A program made the position numbers and the translations under genes. From the IMG/VR virus record IMGVR_UViG_3300042301_003334, positions 1 through 30,014 of that record: a DNA stretch of 30,014 nt; one strand, 5' to 3'. The stretch comes from a virus. The notes under the pieces are model-generated. The model worked only from the letters and a program-made list of their open reading frames with translations, was not told where the DNA came from and did no database searches. Below are positions 24,500-29,172 of the stretch, in pieces. The number at the start of each line of letters is the position of its first letter. Position 1 is the stretch's first letter.

Positions 24500-24572
24500 G
24501 GAGACGTAGCTCAGTTGGTAGAGCACCGGCCTGAAGAGCCGGGTGTCGGTGGTTCGAATCCACCTGTCTCCA
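24500..24572 (+). tRNA. tRNA-Phe(GAA)
   Basis: Acceptor GGAGACG/TGTCTCC (one G-U); anticodon loop CTGAAGA in stem CCGGC/GCCGG; standard D and T arms. Confidence 0.94.
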
Positions 24573-24578
24573 CATATC

Positions 24579-24652
24579 GACCTCTTAGCTCAGTTGGTTA
24601 GAGCACCTCACTTTTAATGAGGGAGTCCCGCGTTCGAGTCGCGGAGGGGTCA
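24579..24652 (+). tRNA. tRNA-Lys(TTT)
   Basis: Acceptor GACCTCT/AGGGGTC; anticodon loop CTTTTAA in stem CCTCA/TGAGG; T loop TTCGAGT. Confidence 0.93.
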
Positions 24653-24653
24653 C

Positions 24654-24726
24654 AATACGAATTATCCCCCGTTCCAGACGTGAAAACAATGTGGTTAGAA
24701 TCCGCTACGGGGGCAATGTTCGTATT
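24654..24726 (+). ncRNA. Truncated tRNA-like minihelix inside a longer stem
   Basis: CCCCCGT (24666-24672) and ACGGGGG (24707-24713) form a 7-bp acceptor-like stem; inside is a T-arm-like GTGG-TTAGAAT-CCGC. There is no room for D and anticodon arms. An 8-bp stem AATACGAA/TTCGTATT (24654-24661, 24719-24726) closes the whole. May be a tRNA remnant or an active small RNA. Confidence 0.6.
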
Positions 24727-24729
24727 ATT

Positions 24730-24802
24730 CACTTCCTTGGTGCAATGGTAGCATACCGGATTCCAAACCCGTTGATTGCAGTTCGAGTCTGTAAGGAAGT
24801 GC
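24730..24802 (+). tRNA. tRNA-Trp(CCA)
   Basis: Acceptor CACTTCC/GGAAGTG perfect; anticodon loop TTCCAAA (anticodon CCA), with imperfect outer stem pairs; T arm TGCAG-TTCGAGT-CTGTA. Confidence 0.85.
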
Positions 24803-24859
24803 TAAACTATAATATTATGAAAAAACAATTCGACATGCATTAGTTAACCCTAATGTAAA

Positions 24860-25057
24860 ATGAAAAACAAAGAAGAACGAGTAAAACAAATGCAACGAAT
24901 CTATGACTATTGTCTGATTTGTAATAAAAGAAATGGAAGTTGGTATTATGATTGCCATCCATCATCATTTGGAGCAAAGAGACACGGAAGTGGAAAGATT
25001 GTAAGAGTAAGAGAGTGTAGAAGTTGGAAACACAACAGAAAGACTCAATGGAAGTAA
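24860..25057 (+). CDS. Small Cys-containing basic protein, 65 aa
   Basis: ATG-started frame between tRNA-Trp and tRNA-Arg. YCLICNKRNGSWYYDC has a CxxC knuckle (Cys18, Cys21) and two further Cys (32, 53), then a basic tail ending KHNRKTQWK. It could be a small zinc-binding, nucleic-acid-associated protein. The frame is compact and lies in the only free space between two tRNAs, which supports it. Function unknown. Confidence 0.6.
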   Translation: MKNKEERVKQMQRIYDYCLICNKRNGSWYYDCHPSSFGAKRHGSGKIVRVRECRSWKHNRKTQWK

Positions 25058-25062
25058 AAGTT

Positions 25063-25134
25063 GGTCTCTTGGTGTAACGGATAACACGGAACACTACGGA
25101 TGTTTTAATAAAGGTTCGAATCCTTTAGAGACCT
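25063..25134 (+). tRNA. tRNA-Arg(ACG)
   Basis: Acceptor GGTCTCT/AGAGACC perfect; anticodon loop CTACGGA in stem GAACA/TGTTT; T loop TTCGAAT. Confidence 0.9.
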
Positions 25135-25137
25135 CAG

Positions 25138-25189
25138 TGTTCACAAAATCTGATTGTTCACGGACCGTGAACAGACAAAAAAAGTGAAC
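25138..25189. repeat. Nested GTTCAC/GTGAAC inverted repeats between tRNAs
   Basis: TGTTCACGG-A-CCGTGAACA (25155-25173) is a perfect 19-nt palindrome. An outer GTTCAC (25139-25144) and GTGAAC (25184-25189) add a second pair around it. It could be an operator or a processing hairpin. Confidence 0.7.
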
Positions 25190-25194
25190 AAAAA

Positions 25195-25268
25195 GTCAGG
25201 TTGTCCGAGATGGTTAGGAGCTGGTCTGCAAAATCAGTTGTACGTTGGTTCGAGTCCAACACTTGACT
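25195..25268 (+). tRNA. tRNA-Cys(GCA)
   Basis: Acceptor GTCAGGT/ACTTGAC (one G-U); anticodon loop CTGCAAA in stem CTGGT/ATCAG; T arm GTTGG/CCAAC. Confidence 0.9.
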
Positions 25269-25270
25269 CG

Positions 25271-25344
25271 GTGGTTGTGGTCTAATGGTAAGACTGGGGT
25301 TTGTGGTACCTCCAATAAGAGTTCGATTCTCTTCAATCACACCA
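25271..25344 (+). tRNA. tRNA-His(GTG), CCA encoded
   Basis: Acceptor GTGGTTG/CAATCAC; anticodon loop TTGTGGT in stem GGGGT/ACCTC; a G precedes position 1 (possible G-1). A73 and CCA (25342-25344) are in the DNA. Confidence 0.88.
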
Positions 25345-25349
25345 CATAT

Positions 25350-25418
25350 TGCGGGGAGGAAGGTTTCCCGACCGGTCTCATAAGCCGTGTCTCCCGAGTT
25401 CGATTCTCGGCCCCGCAA
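25350..25418 (+). tRNA. tRNA-Met(CAT)
   Basis: Acceptor TGCGGGG/CCCCGCA; anticodon loop CTCATAA; T arm CCGAG-TTCGATT-CTCGG. D arm is short. The acceptor resembles initiator tRNA, but position 1-72 is T-A, not a mismatch, so initiator or elongator is undecided. Confidence 0.82.
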
Positions 25419-25461
25419 CAAAATATTTTTAAAGGTATTTTTTTATTAAAAAAACTTTATC

Positions 25462-25612
25462 TATATTTGTCTCAAGATAATGGTTTTCACCGCTAAACGG
25501 ATGTCGACAATCCATAGTGGAGTCTGAAATCATAACCCTCTGCCGAGCGCTCGTAAAACTACGATTAAGCAGTCAAGAATGGAACGAAACGGGTATTCCA
25601 TCATTATCTTAA
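25462..25612 (+). ncRNA. Structured RNA A (about 137 nt) with its own -7 element
   Basis: TATATTTG (25462-25469) is followed 5 nt later by a 9-bp closing stem AAGATAATG/CATTATCTT (25474-25482, 25602-25610). Inside: CCG-CTAAA-CGG or GGAT/ATCC (alternatives), CTGC/GCAG around a TCGTA-AAAC-TACGA hairpin, and ATGGAA/TTCCAT (25579-25601). No ORF of note. Abuts tRNA-Thr. Family not recognised. Confidence 0.62.
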
Positions 25613-25613
25613 A

Positions 25614-25689
25614 GGCTCCCTTAACTCAGTTGGCCAGAGTAGCTGATTTGTAATCAGCCTGTCGGCGGTTCGAATCCGTCAGGGAGCTC
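25614..25689 (+). tRNA. tRNA-Thr(TGT)
   Basis: Acceptor GGCTCCC/GGGAGCT (G1-U72); anticodon loop TTTGTAA in stem GCTGA/TCAGC; T arm GGCGG-TTCGAAT-CCGTC. Confidence 0.9.
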
Positions 25690-25880
25690 AACAAGTGACG
25701 ACTGTGGTGTAACCCCACGGTATATAAAACCCAAAATGGTCCTGTTGAAGCCGGAATAGTCATACAGGTCAGGGGAGAGTTACTATAAGCGGGGAGTAAT
25801 TAACCCATTTGCGAAAATGTAACCACCAAGTGTAGAGATATATTTGGTTATGATGTACGGAAGGGTACAAAAAACTTGTT
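25690..25880 (+). ncRNA. Structured RNA B (about 190 nt), GNRA tetraloop
   Basis: Closed by AACAAGT/ACTTGTT (25690-25696, 25874-25880). Six further helices: GTGG/CCAC (25704-25718), CCTGT/ACAGG (25741-25768), TTACT/AGTAA (25780-25799), CATTT-GCGA-AAATG (25806-25819), TAACCA/TGGTTA (25820-25850), TGTAC/GTACA (25854-25869). No ORF. A multi-branched RNA inside the tRNA array; not recognised as tmRNA, RNase P or a known riboswitch. Confidence 0.65.
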
Positions 25881-26000
25881 AATTTATTAATTTATATTCT
25901 GATGTTTTTTTAAATAATTTTGTTTTACTTAAACAAATTTAGTTATAAAAGAAGTTGAAGAAATGTAAACATCGATATAGAATGTAAATTAATAGAGTTT

Positions 26001-26087
26001 GATTACGTGAGGTGTGTCGCATAACTAATGCAATCCCCTAATAGGGACTAATGTAAGATTAAGATTCTTACTACACCAAACGTGATT
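26001..26087 (+). ncRNA. Cloverleaf-like RNA C upstream of tRNA-Glu
   Basis: Outer stem GATTACGT/ACGTGATT (two G-U), then GGTGT/ACACC; three arms: GCAT-AACTA-ATGC, CCCT-AAT-AGGG, and TAAGA-TTAAGAT-TCTTA (5 bp + 7-nt loop like a T arm). It resembles a tRNA without the usual T-loop, D-loop GG or anticodon loop. The stretch 25881-26000 before it is AT-rich; nothing recognised. Confidence 0.55.
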
Positions 26088-26096
26088 GAATTATTT

Positions 26097-26168
26097 GCCC
26101 CTATCGACAAGCGGTTAAGTCACGTCCCTTTCACGGATGAGTCACGGGTTCGATTCCCGTTGGGGGTA
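26097..26168 (+). tRNA. tRNA-Glu(TTC)
   Basis: Acceptor GCCCCTA/TGGGGGT with wobble pairs; anticodon loop CTTTCAC in stem CGTCC/GGATG; T arm ACGGG-TTCGATT-CCCGT. Confidence 0.88.
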
Positions 26169-26184
26169 CACTAAATAATATATT

Positions 26185-26439
26185 ATGTTAGAACAACTAT
26201 TAGAGTACTTTCAGGATGAAGAATTCCTAAAAGCTGACGGATTCGATGAAGCCGTTATCGGTGTTGATGAACGTTCAATGCGATTAATTTATTCGGTAAC
26301 AAGATGTATCGAGTTATTGATGGTTAATCATGATATGCCGATGGAAGAAGCCATTGAGTACTTCGACTTTAATGTTAGAGGTGCTTACATGGGTGATAAA
26401 ACACCAATTTGGTGTGACGATGCTTTTATGATGTATTGA
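26185..26439 (+). CDS. Conserved phage protein, 84 aa
   Basis: Acidic and helical: FLKADGFDEAVIGVDERSMRLIYS, MEEAIEYFDFNVRGAYMGDKTPIW. The final phrase EAIEYFxFNVxGAYxGxKTPI is one I associate with small proteins widespread in large marine phages; the function is not known. Starts 16 nt after tRNA-Glu and is followed 1 nt later by a lipoprotein gene. Confidence 0.78.
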   Translation: MLEQLLEYFQDEEFLKADGFDEAVIGVDERSMRLIYSVTRCIELLMVNHDMPMEEAIEYFDFNVRGAYMGDKTPIWCDDAFMMY

Positions 26440-26440
26440 T

Positions 26441-26629
26441 ATGAAAAAAACAATATTCTTATTATTGGTAATTGTAACACTAACAAGTTGTTTTACCTAT
26501 GTACCATTAACCCATCGTTTTTACCCACGTCAATATAATAAGAGACCTTATCACCACTTAGGTATCAACGGTTATAGAATACCACAACAAAGATTTAAAA
26601 GAGCATTACCTCAAAGAAGAGGTAGATAA
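26441..26629 (+). CDS. Small basic lipoprotein, 62 aa
   Basis: Signal peptide with lipobox LTSC (Cys at 17). The mature 45 residues are strongly basic and aromatic (FYPRQYNKRPYHH, RFKRALPQRRGR), so the protein could bind anionic surface polymers or nucleic acid at a membrane. Starts 1 nt after the 84-aa stop; terminator follows. Confidence 0.72.
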   Translation: MKKTIFLLLVIVTLTSCFTYVPLTHRFYPRQYNKRPYHHLGINGYRIPQQRFKRALPQRRGR

Positions 26630-26631
26630 AG

Positions 26632-26657
26632 ACTTGACTAATACTCAAGTTTTTTTT
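26632..26657 (+). terminator. Terminator after the lipoprotein gene
   Basis: ACTTGA (26632-26637) pairs with TCAAGT (26645-26650), then T8. Confidence 0.82.
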
Positions 26658-26670
26658 ATATTACGGAATT

Positions 26671-27018
26671 ATGTTAGATTTAAAAGAATTGTTAATTGTT
26701 CTCGGTCTTGCGGTTGGTGGTTCGGCACCAAATCAAGAAATTATATTTTATCGACAAAAATTAGGTGAAGAACTCATGATGGAGCAAAAACTTAAAAGTG
26801 AGATAAAATCGTTAGAATATAAGAAGATGTGGGAAGATGTAAATGCCGATAGTAAAACGGATTTCGCTTCCAAATGGTTAAAAGATAAAAAATCTGAAGA
26901 CAAACTAACAAAGTCAAAAACAGATTTGGCATTGACTAAAAAGAAAATTAAAGTGTTAAAACAAATCATTGAAAAGGACTCCTTAGATAAGTTACCTCCT
27001 GTGATTCAGACACTTTAA
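26671..27018 (+). CDS. Hypothetical protein with N-terminal hydrophobic segment and coiled coil, 115 aa
   Basis: MLDLKELLIVLGLAVGGSAP could be a short membrane anchor; the remaining 95 residues are a Lys/Glu/Leu coiled coil (EQKLKSEIKSLEYKKM, LTKSKTDLALTKKKIKVLKQ). Resembles small spanin-like or envelope-tethered helical proteins, but no lipobox. No family recognised. It lies 13 nt after a terminator. Confidence 0.68.
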   Translation: MLDLKELLIVLGLAVGGSAPNQEIIFYRQKLGEELMMEQKLKSEIKSLEYKKMWEDVNADSKTDFASKWLKDKKSEDKLTKSKTDLALTKKKIKVLKQIIEKDSLDKLPPVIQTL

Positions 27019-27028
27019 AAAAATAAGA

Positions 27029-27036
27029 TATTTATA
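27029..27036 (+). promoter_or_regulatory. TATTTATA motif of the 139-aa outer-membrane protein gene
   Basis: GATATTTATAAATAAAAAAAA: the octamer ends 13 nt before the ATG, on the plus strand here, so the orientation follows the gene. Confidence 0.52.
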
Positions 27037-27049
27037 AATAAAAAAAATT

Positions 27050-27469
27050 ATGAAAAAAATGTTATTTGTAGTTGCAATGCTCGGAATAAGCTTTGCTTCT
27101 AACGCACAGGAATTGTTTGGTTCCGCAACTAATAAAGGTATGGATGGTTATCTTACCGGTGGTTACATCAAAAAAGGATGGGGAGCCTATGTAGGTTTCA
27201 AATATGATGCCGACCCAATGGTTAGTACCAAAACTGGTAGCTTTGATAAAACCATGAAATTCGGTGTCATTCGTATGTTCGCAAGTGAAAGAATGATGAT
27301 GGGTGTAGGTATTCAACCTGTTGACAATGTAAACAAACCTAACGTGTGGGTTGGTTATGCACCGTTGAAATCGGAAGGACTAAAAATATGGGTTATTGGT
27401 AATCTAGTAGGTTCTAATTTTACTCCGGGTCTTGGTTTAACTTATAAACTATCCCAAATTAATTTTTAA
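27050..27469 (+). CDS. Small exported beta-barrel-like protein, 139 aa
   Basis: Signal peptide MKKMLFVVAMLGISFASNAQ. The mature 119 residues alternate hydrophobic and polar with many Gly and aromatics (GGYIKKGWGAYVGFKY, VWVGYAPL, GLGLTYKLSQINF) and end in Phe, as outer-membrane barrel proteins do. With about 8 strands it could be a small barrel blocking receptors or a pore. No homologue recognised. Confidence 0.72.
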   Translation: MKKMLFVVAMLGISFASNAQELFGSATNKGMDGYLTGGYIKKGWGAYVGFKYDADPMVSTKTGSFDKTMKFGVIRMFASERMMMGVGIQPVDNVNKPNVWVGYAPLKSEGLKIWVIGNLVGSNFTPGLGLTYKLSQINF

Positions 27470-27472
27470 AAA

Positions 27473-27503
27473 TTGACTATCAAATAAAACTTTTGTATAT
27501 TTG
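27473..27503 (+). promoter_or_regulatory. Host-type promoter of the 34-aa transcript
   Basis: TTG (27473-27475), 20-nt spacer, TATATTTG (27496-27503). Confidence 0.75.
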
Positions 27504-27520
27504 TATATACTTATTAGAAA

Positions 27521-27625
27521 ATGAAGAATTTATTAACAATACCGTCGCTTAGTTTAAACCCGTCATATAATGATAATGGGAGAGGCGTGCAAACGTTAAA
27601 AAGTTCGGATATAATATTAGGATAG
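27521..27625 (+). CDS. Candidate leader peptide, 34 aa
   Basis: ATG to TAG; ends TTA GGA TAG, like the 33-aa frame at 24151 (ATA GGA TAG). Lies between a strong host-type promoter and a terminator, in a transcript of about 170 nt. Could be a short peptide or RNA; coding is unproven. Confidence 0.42.
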   Translation: MKNLLTIPSLSLNPSYNDNGRGVQTLKSSDIILG

Positions 27626-27646
27626 TAAACAAAACTAAAAATAAAG

Positions 27647-27682
27647 AAACCCGAACGACTTAAAAAATTGTTCGGGTTTTTT
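27647..27682 (+). terminator. Terminator of the 34-aa transcript
   Basis: AAACCCGAAC (27647-27656) pairs with GTTCGGGTTT (27670-27679), then T run; perfect 10-bp stem. Confidence 0.9.
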
Positions 27683-27708
27683 GTTTTAAAAAATTTTACA
27701 TATATTTG
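27681..27708 (+). promoter_or_regulatory. Host-type promoter of the boxB/boxA leader
   Basis: TTG (27681-27683), 17-nt spacer, TATATTTG (27701-27708); the TTG sits just after the T run of the preceding terminator. Confidence 0.62.
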
Positions 27709-27716
27709 TAAAACAG

Positions 27717-27756
27717 TTCACCATAGAGATGGTGAAAAATGTTCTTTGACATTGTG
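27717..27756 (+). promoter_or_regulatory. boxB-like hairpin plus boxA (antitermination leader)
   Basis: Hairpin TTCACCAT-AGAG-ATGGTGAA (27717-27736, 8 bp) begins about 9 nt after the -7 element. It is followed by TGTTCTTTGACATTGTG (27740-27756), like rRNA-leader boxA. The order hairpin then boxA matches rrn/nut leaders. Confidence 0.6.
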
Positions 27757-27768
27757 AGAAAAAATGGG

Positions 27769-27807
27769 TAAACATGAATTAATATTTTTCATCGTGTTTA
27801 CTTTTTT
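27769..27807 (+). terminator. Candidate terminator after the boxA leader
   Basis: GTAAACA and TGTTTAC pair at the ends of a longer imperfect hairpin; six T follow. It may be what boxA allows polymerase to pass. Confidence 0.5.
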
Positions 27808-27831
27808 AAAAAATTGTTTATATTTATTAAT

Positions 27832-28302
27832 ATGAGATATAAACACACAAAAGAAAAATTAGAAATCGCCATAAAAAAATCACTATCAATAGCAGGTGTT
27901 TGCCGAGAATTGGAAATGAGACCATGTGGTGGTAATTATAAAACACTCCATTCAAAAATTACAGAATGGAACATTGACACATCGCATTTTACCGGTGCCG
28001 CTTGGAACCAAGGAAGTAAATTTAAACCATTTGGAAAAAAATACGACCTATGCGATGTGTTAATAAAAAATTCACCATATAAAACGACTAATTCATTAAA
28101 AAAACGTTTATTTGATGAAAAAATAAAAACAAAAGAGTGTGAAGAATGTGGAATAAATGAATGGAACGGTAAACCAATAACATTAGAACTTGACCACATA
28201 AATGGTGACAATACCGATAATAGAATTGAAAATCTTAAAATTTTATGTCCAAACTGTCATAGTCAAACGCACACCTTTAGAAACAAAAAAAGATTCCAAT
28301 AG
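27832..28302 (+). CDS. HNH endonuclease, 156 aa
   Basis: Start at ATG 27832; an in-frame TTG 18 nt upstream is less likely. N-terminal 50 residues form a helix-turn-helix-like region (SIAGVCRELEMR). C-terminal HNH: Cys103/Cys106 and Cys139/Cys142 zinc knuckles, LELDHINGDNTDNRIENL with His122, and NCHSQTH. Likely a free-standing homing endonuclease cutting DNA in a tRNA region of related phages. Its last 10 nt overlap the acceptor stem of the next tRNA. A TATTTATT lies 3 nt before the ATG. Confidence 0.9.
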   Translation: MRYKHTKEKLEIAIKKSLSIAGVCRELEMRPCGGNYKTLHSKITEWNIDTSHFTGAAWNQGSKFKPFGKKYDLCDVLIKNSPYKTTNSLKKRLFDEKIKTKECEECGINEWNGKPITLELDHINGDNTDNRIENLKILCPNCHSQTHTFRNKKRFQ

Positions 28303-28365
28303 ACCAACGGAAGAGTCATCAGTCTTAAACACTGTACAGTTCAGGTTCGAATCCTGATTGGAATA
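28293..28365 (+). tRNA. tRNA with anticodon TAA (Leu), short variable arm
   Basis: Acceptor ATTCCAA/TTGGAAT perfect; anticodon loop CTTAAAC in stem (T)CAGT/ACTG(T); T arm TCAGG/CCTGA. The variable region is 5 nt, unlike the long arm of bacterial tRNA-Leu. The 5' end lies inside the HNH gene. Confidence 0.82.
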
Positions 28366-28495
28366 CAATGTAACGATTCGTAAGAATGACGGAACAGACG
28401 CTAAGTATGAAATGGAAACTTTTGAAACTCGTATAAAGGAGTTGATAAGACACAAACCGTACAGCCGTTACATTAACAACACTATCGTTCTTTGA
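28358..28495 (+). CDS. Possible 45-aa protein with TTG start
   Basis: From TTG 28358 (inside the tRNA acceptor) to TGA 28495 runs NVTIRKNDGTDAKYEMETFE and RIKELIRHKPYSRYINNTIV: codon use and composition like a real protein. No ATG start exists near its beginning. It may be a remnant of a larger gene cut by tRNA/HNH insertion. The same stretch is bounded by TGTAACG/CGTTACA, so an RNA structure is an alternative. Confidence 0.35.
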   Translation: MEYNVTIRKNDGTDAKYEMETFETRIKELIRHKPYSRYINNTIVL

Positions 28496-28790
28496 TATTA
28501 TATAAATTATGGATATACTATCTTTTATTTTAGGAATGTCTATGGTTGTGGTTATTGCGGTTGCAATAGTTTCGGTCATAGCCTTTGTTAGGGTGAATAA
28601 ACTAAACAAAGAAATGGAGTCACTTCATACCATTTTAGGTATGGAAGTCGGTAATCAAAACAGAGAACGTGAAGATGCGATTAACAATGTTTACAGAACA
28701 TTGGATTCACGTTTAGATAAACTTGAGAGTAAAATTACAATTAGCCGTAAGGCATAACGATTAAATAAAACTTTCAAAGACGATAGTGTT
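28478..28790. repeat. 17/18-bp inverted repeat around the 82-aa gene
   Basis: AACACTATCGTTCTTTGA (28478-28495) and TCAAAGACGATAGTGTT (28774-28790) are inverted copies differing by one T. The left copy also contains the third boxA-like GTTCTTTGA. They would form a long-range stem around the gene, or mark a mobile unit. Confidence 0.75.
28509..28757 (+). CDS. Membrane-anchored coiled-coil protein, 82 aa
   Basis: One membrane span (about 3-27: ILSFILGMSMVVVIAVAIVSVIAFV), then a charged coiled coil (LNKEMESLHTIL, REREDAINNVYRTLDSRLDKLESKI). Small envelope protein; no family recognised. It sits alone between tRNAs, enclosed by an inverted repeat. Confidence 0.68.
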   Translation: MDILSFILGMSMVVVIAVAIVSVIAFVRVNKLNKEMESLHTILGMEVGNQNREREDAINNVYRTLDSRLDKLESKITISRKA

Positions 28791-28795
28791 AAATT

Positions 28796-28867
28796 GGGCC
28801 CATAGGTAAACGGATATACCGTCGCTCTTCTAAAGCGAATTTCCAAGTTCGATTCTTGGTGGGCCTA
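28796..28867 (+). tRNA. tRNA-Arg(TCT)
   Basis: Acceptor GGGCCCA/TGGGCCT (one G-U); anticodon loop CTTCTAA in stem TCGCT/AGCGA; T arm CCAAG-TTCGATT-CTTGG. Confidence 0.92.
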
Positions 28868-28873
28868 CAATAT

Positions 28874-28946
28874 AGAGTAGTATATCAATGGCTAGATTAC
28901 TTGCTTTGGGAGCAAGAGGCTGCAGGTTCGAGTCCTGCCTATTCTA
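28874..28946 (+). tRNA. tRNA-Pro(TGG)
   Basis: Acceptor AGAGTAG/CTATTCT; anticodon loop TTTGGGA in stem CTTGC/GCAAG; T arm GCAGG-TTCGAGT-CCTGC. Confidence 0.92.
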
Positions 28947-28951
28947 CACAC

Positions 28952-29023
28952 GCAGATGTAGCTCAACGGCAGAGCAATTGACTGTTAATCAATAGGTTGA
29001 GATATCGTAATTCTCCATCTGCG
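28952..29023 (+). tRNA. tRNA-Asn(GTT), unusual T arm
   Basis: Acceptor GCAGATG/CATCTGC perfect; anticodon loop CTGTTAA in stem ATTGA/TCAAT. The T arm has no TTCGA loop (GAGA-TATCGTAAT-TCTC), unusual for a bacterial tRNA. Confidence 0.85.
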
Positions 29024-29028
29024 CAACC

Positions 29029-29101
29029 ACCCTTATGGACAAACGGCAAAGTCACTGGTTTTAGGCACCAGGTTTTATAGGTTCGAATCCTATTAGGGGT
29101 A
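29029..29101 (+). tRNA. tRNA with anticodon TAG (Leu), short variable arm
   Basis: Acceptor ACCCTTA/TAGGGGT; anticodon loop TTTAGGC in stem CTGGT/ACCAG; T arm ATAGG/CCTAT. Variable region 5 nt, again lacking the Leu long arm. Confidence 0.85.
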
Positions 29102-29104
29102 CAT

Positions 29105-29155
29105 TGGGAGTGTTGAGCAACGGTTACTTAGTAGCCCGAATCCCACACCAACACA
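29105..29155 (+). tRNA. Truncated tRNA-like element (pseudo-tRNA)
   Basis: GTGTTG (29110-29115) pairs with CAACAC (29149-29154), acceptor-like; CCCGAATCCCACAC resembles the 3' half of a T arm, while the anticodon arm is missing. About 46 nt. Second such element in the array. Confidence 0.5.
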
Positions 29156-29172
29156 TATAAAAAATATTTAGG

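Noticed and set aside
24378-24601. Two frames of about 65 codons over the tRNA cluster on both strands
   Set aside because: They read through three well-formed tRNAs; phrases like DSNHR and VGGSNP are typical tRNA translations.
25158-25496. Frames of 83-87 codons on both strands over tRNA-Cys, -His and -Met
   Set aside because: They coincide with complete tRNAs and a structured RNA, and have no protein-like composition.
25579-25601. Hammerhead-like CGAAAC next to a stem
   Set aside because: The matching CUGANGA core is absent.
25474-25880. Possible group I intron, RNase P RNA or tmRNA
   Set aside because: I could not find the P7/P3 core, the conserved RNase P segments, or a tRNA-like tmRNA end, so no known class is claimed.
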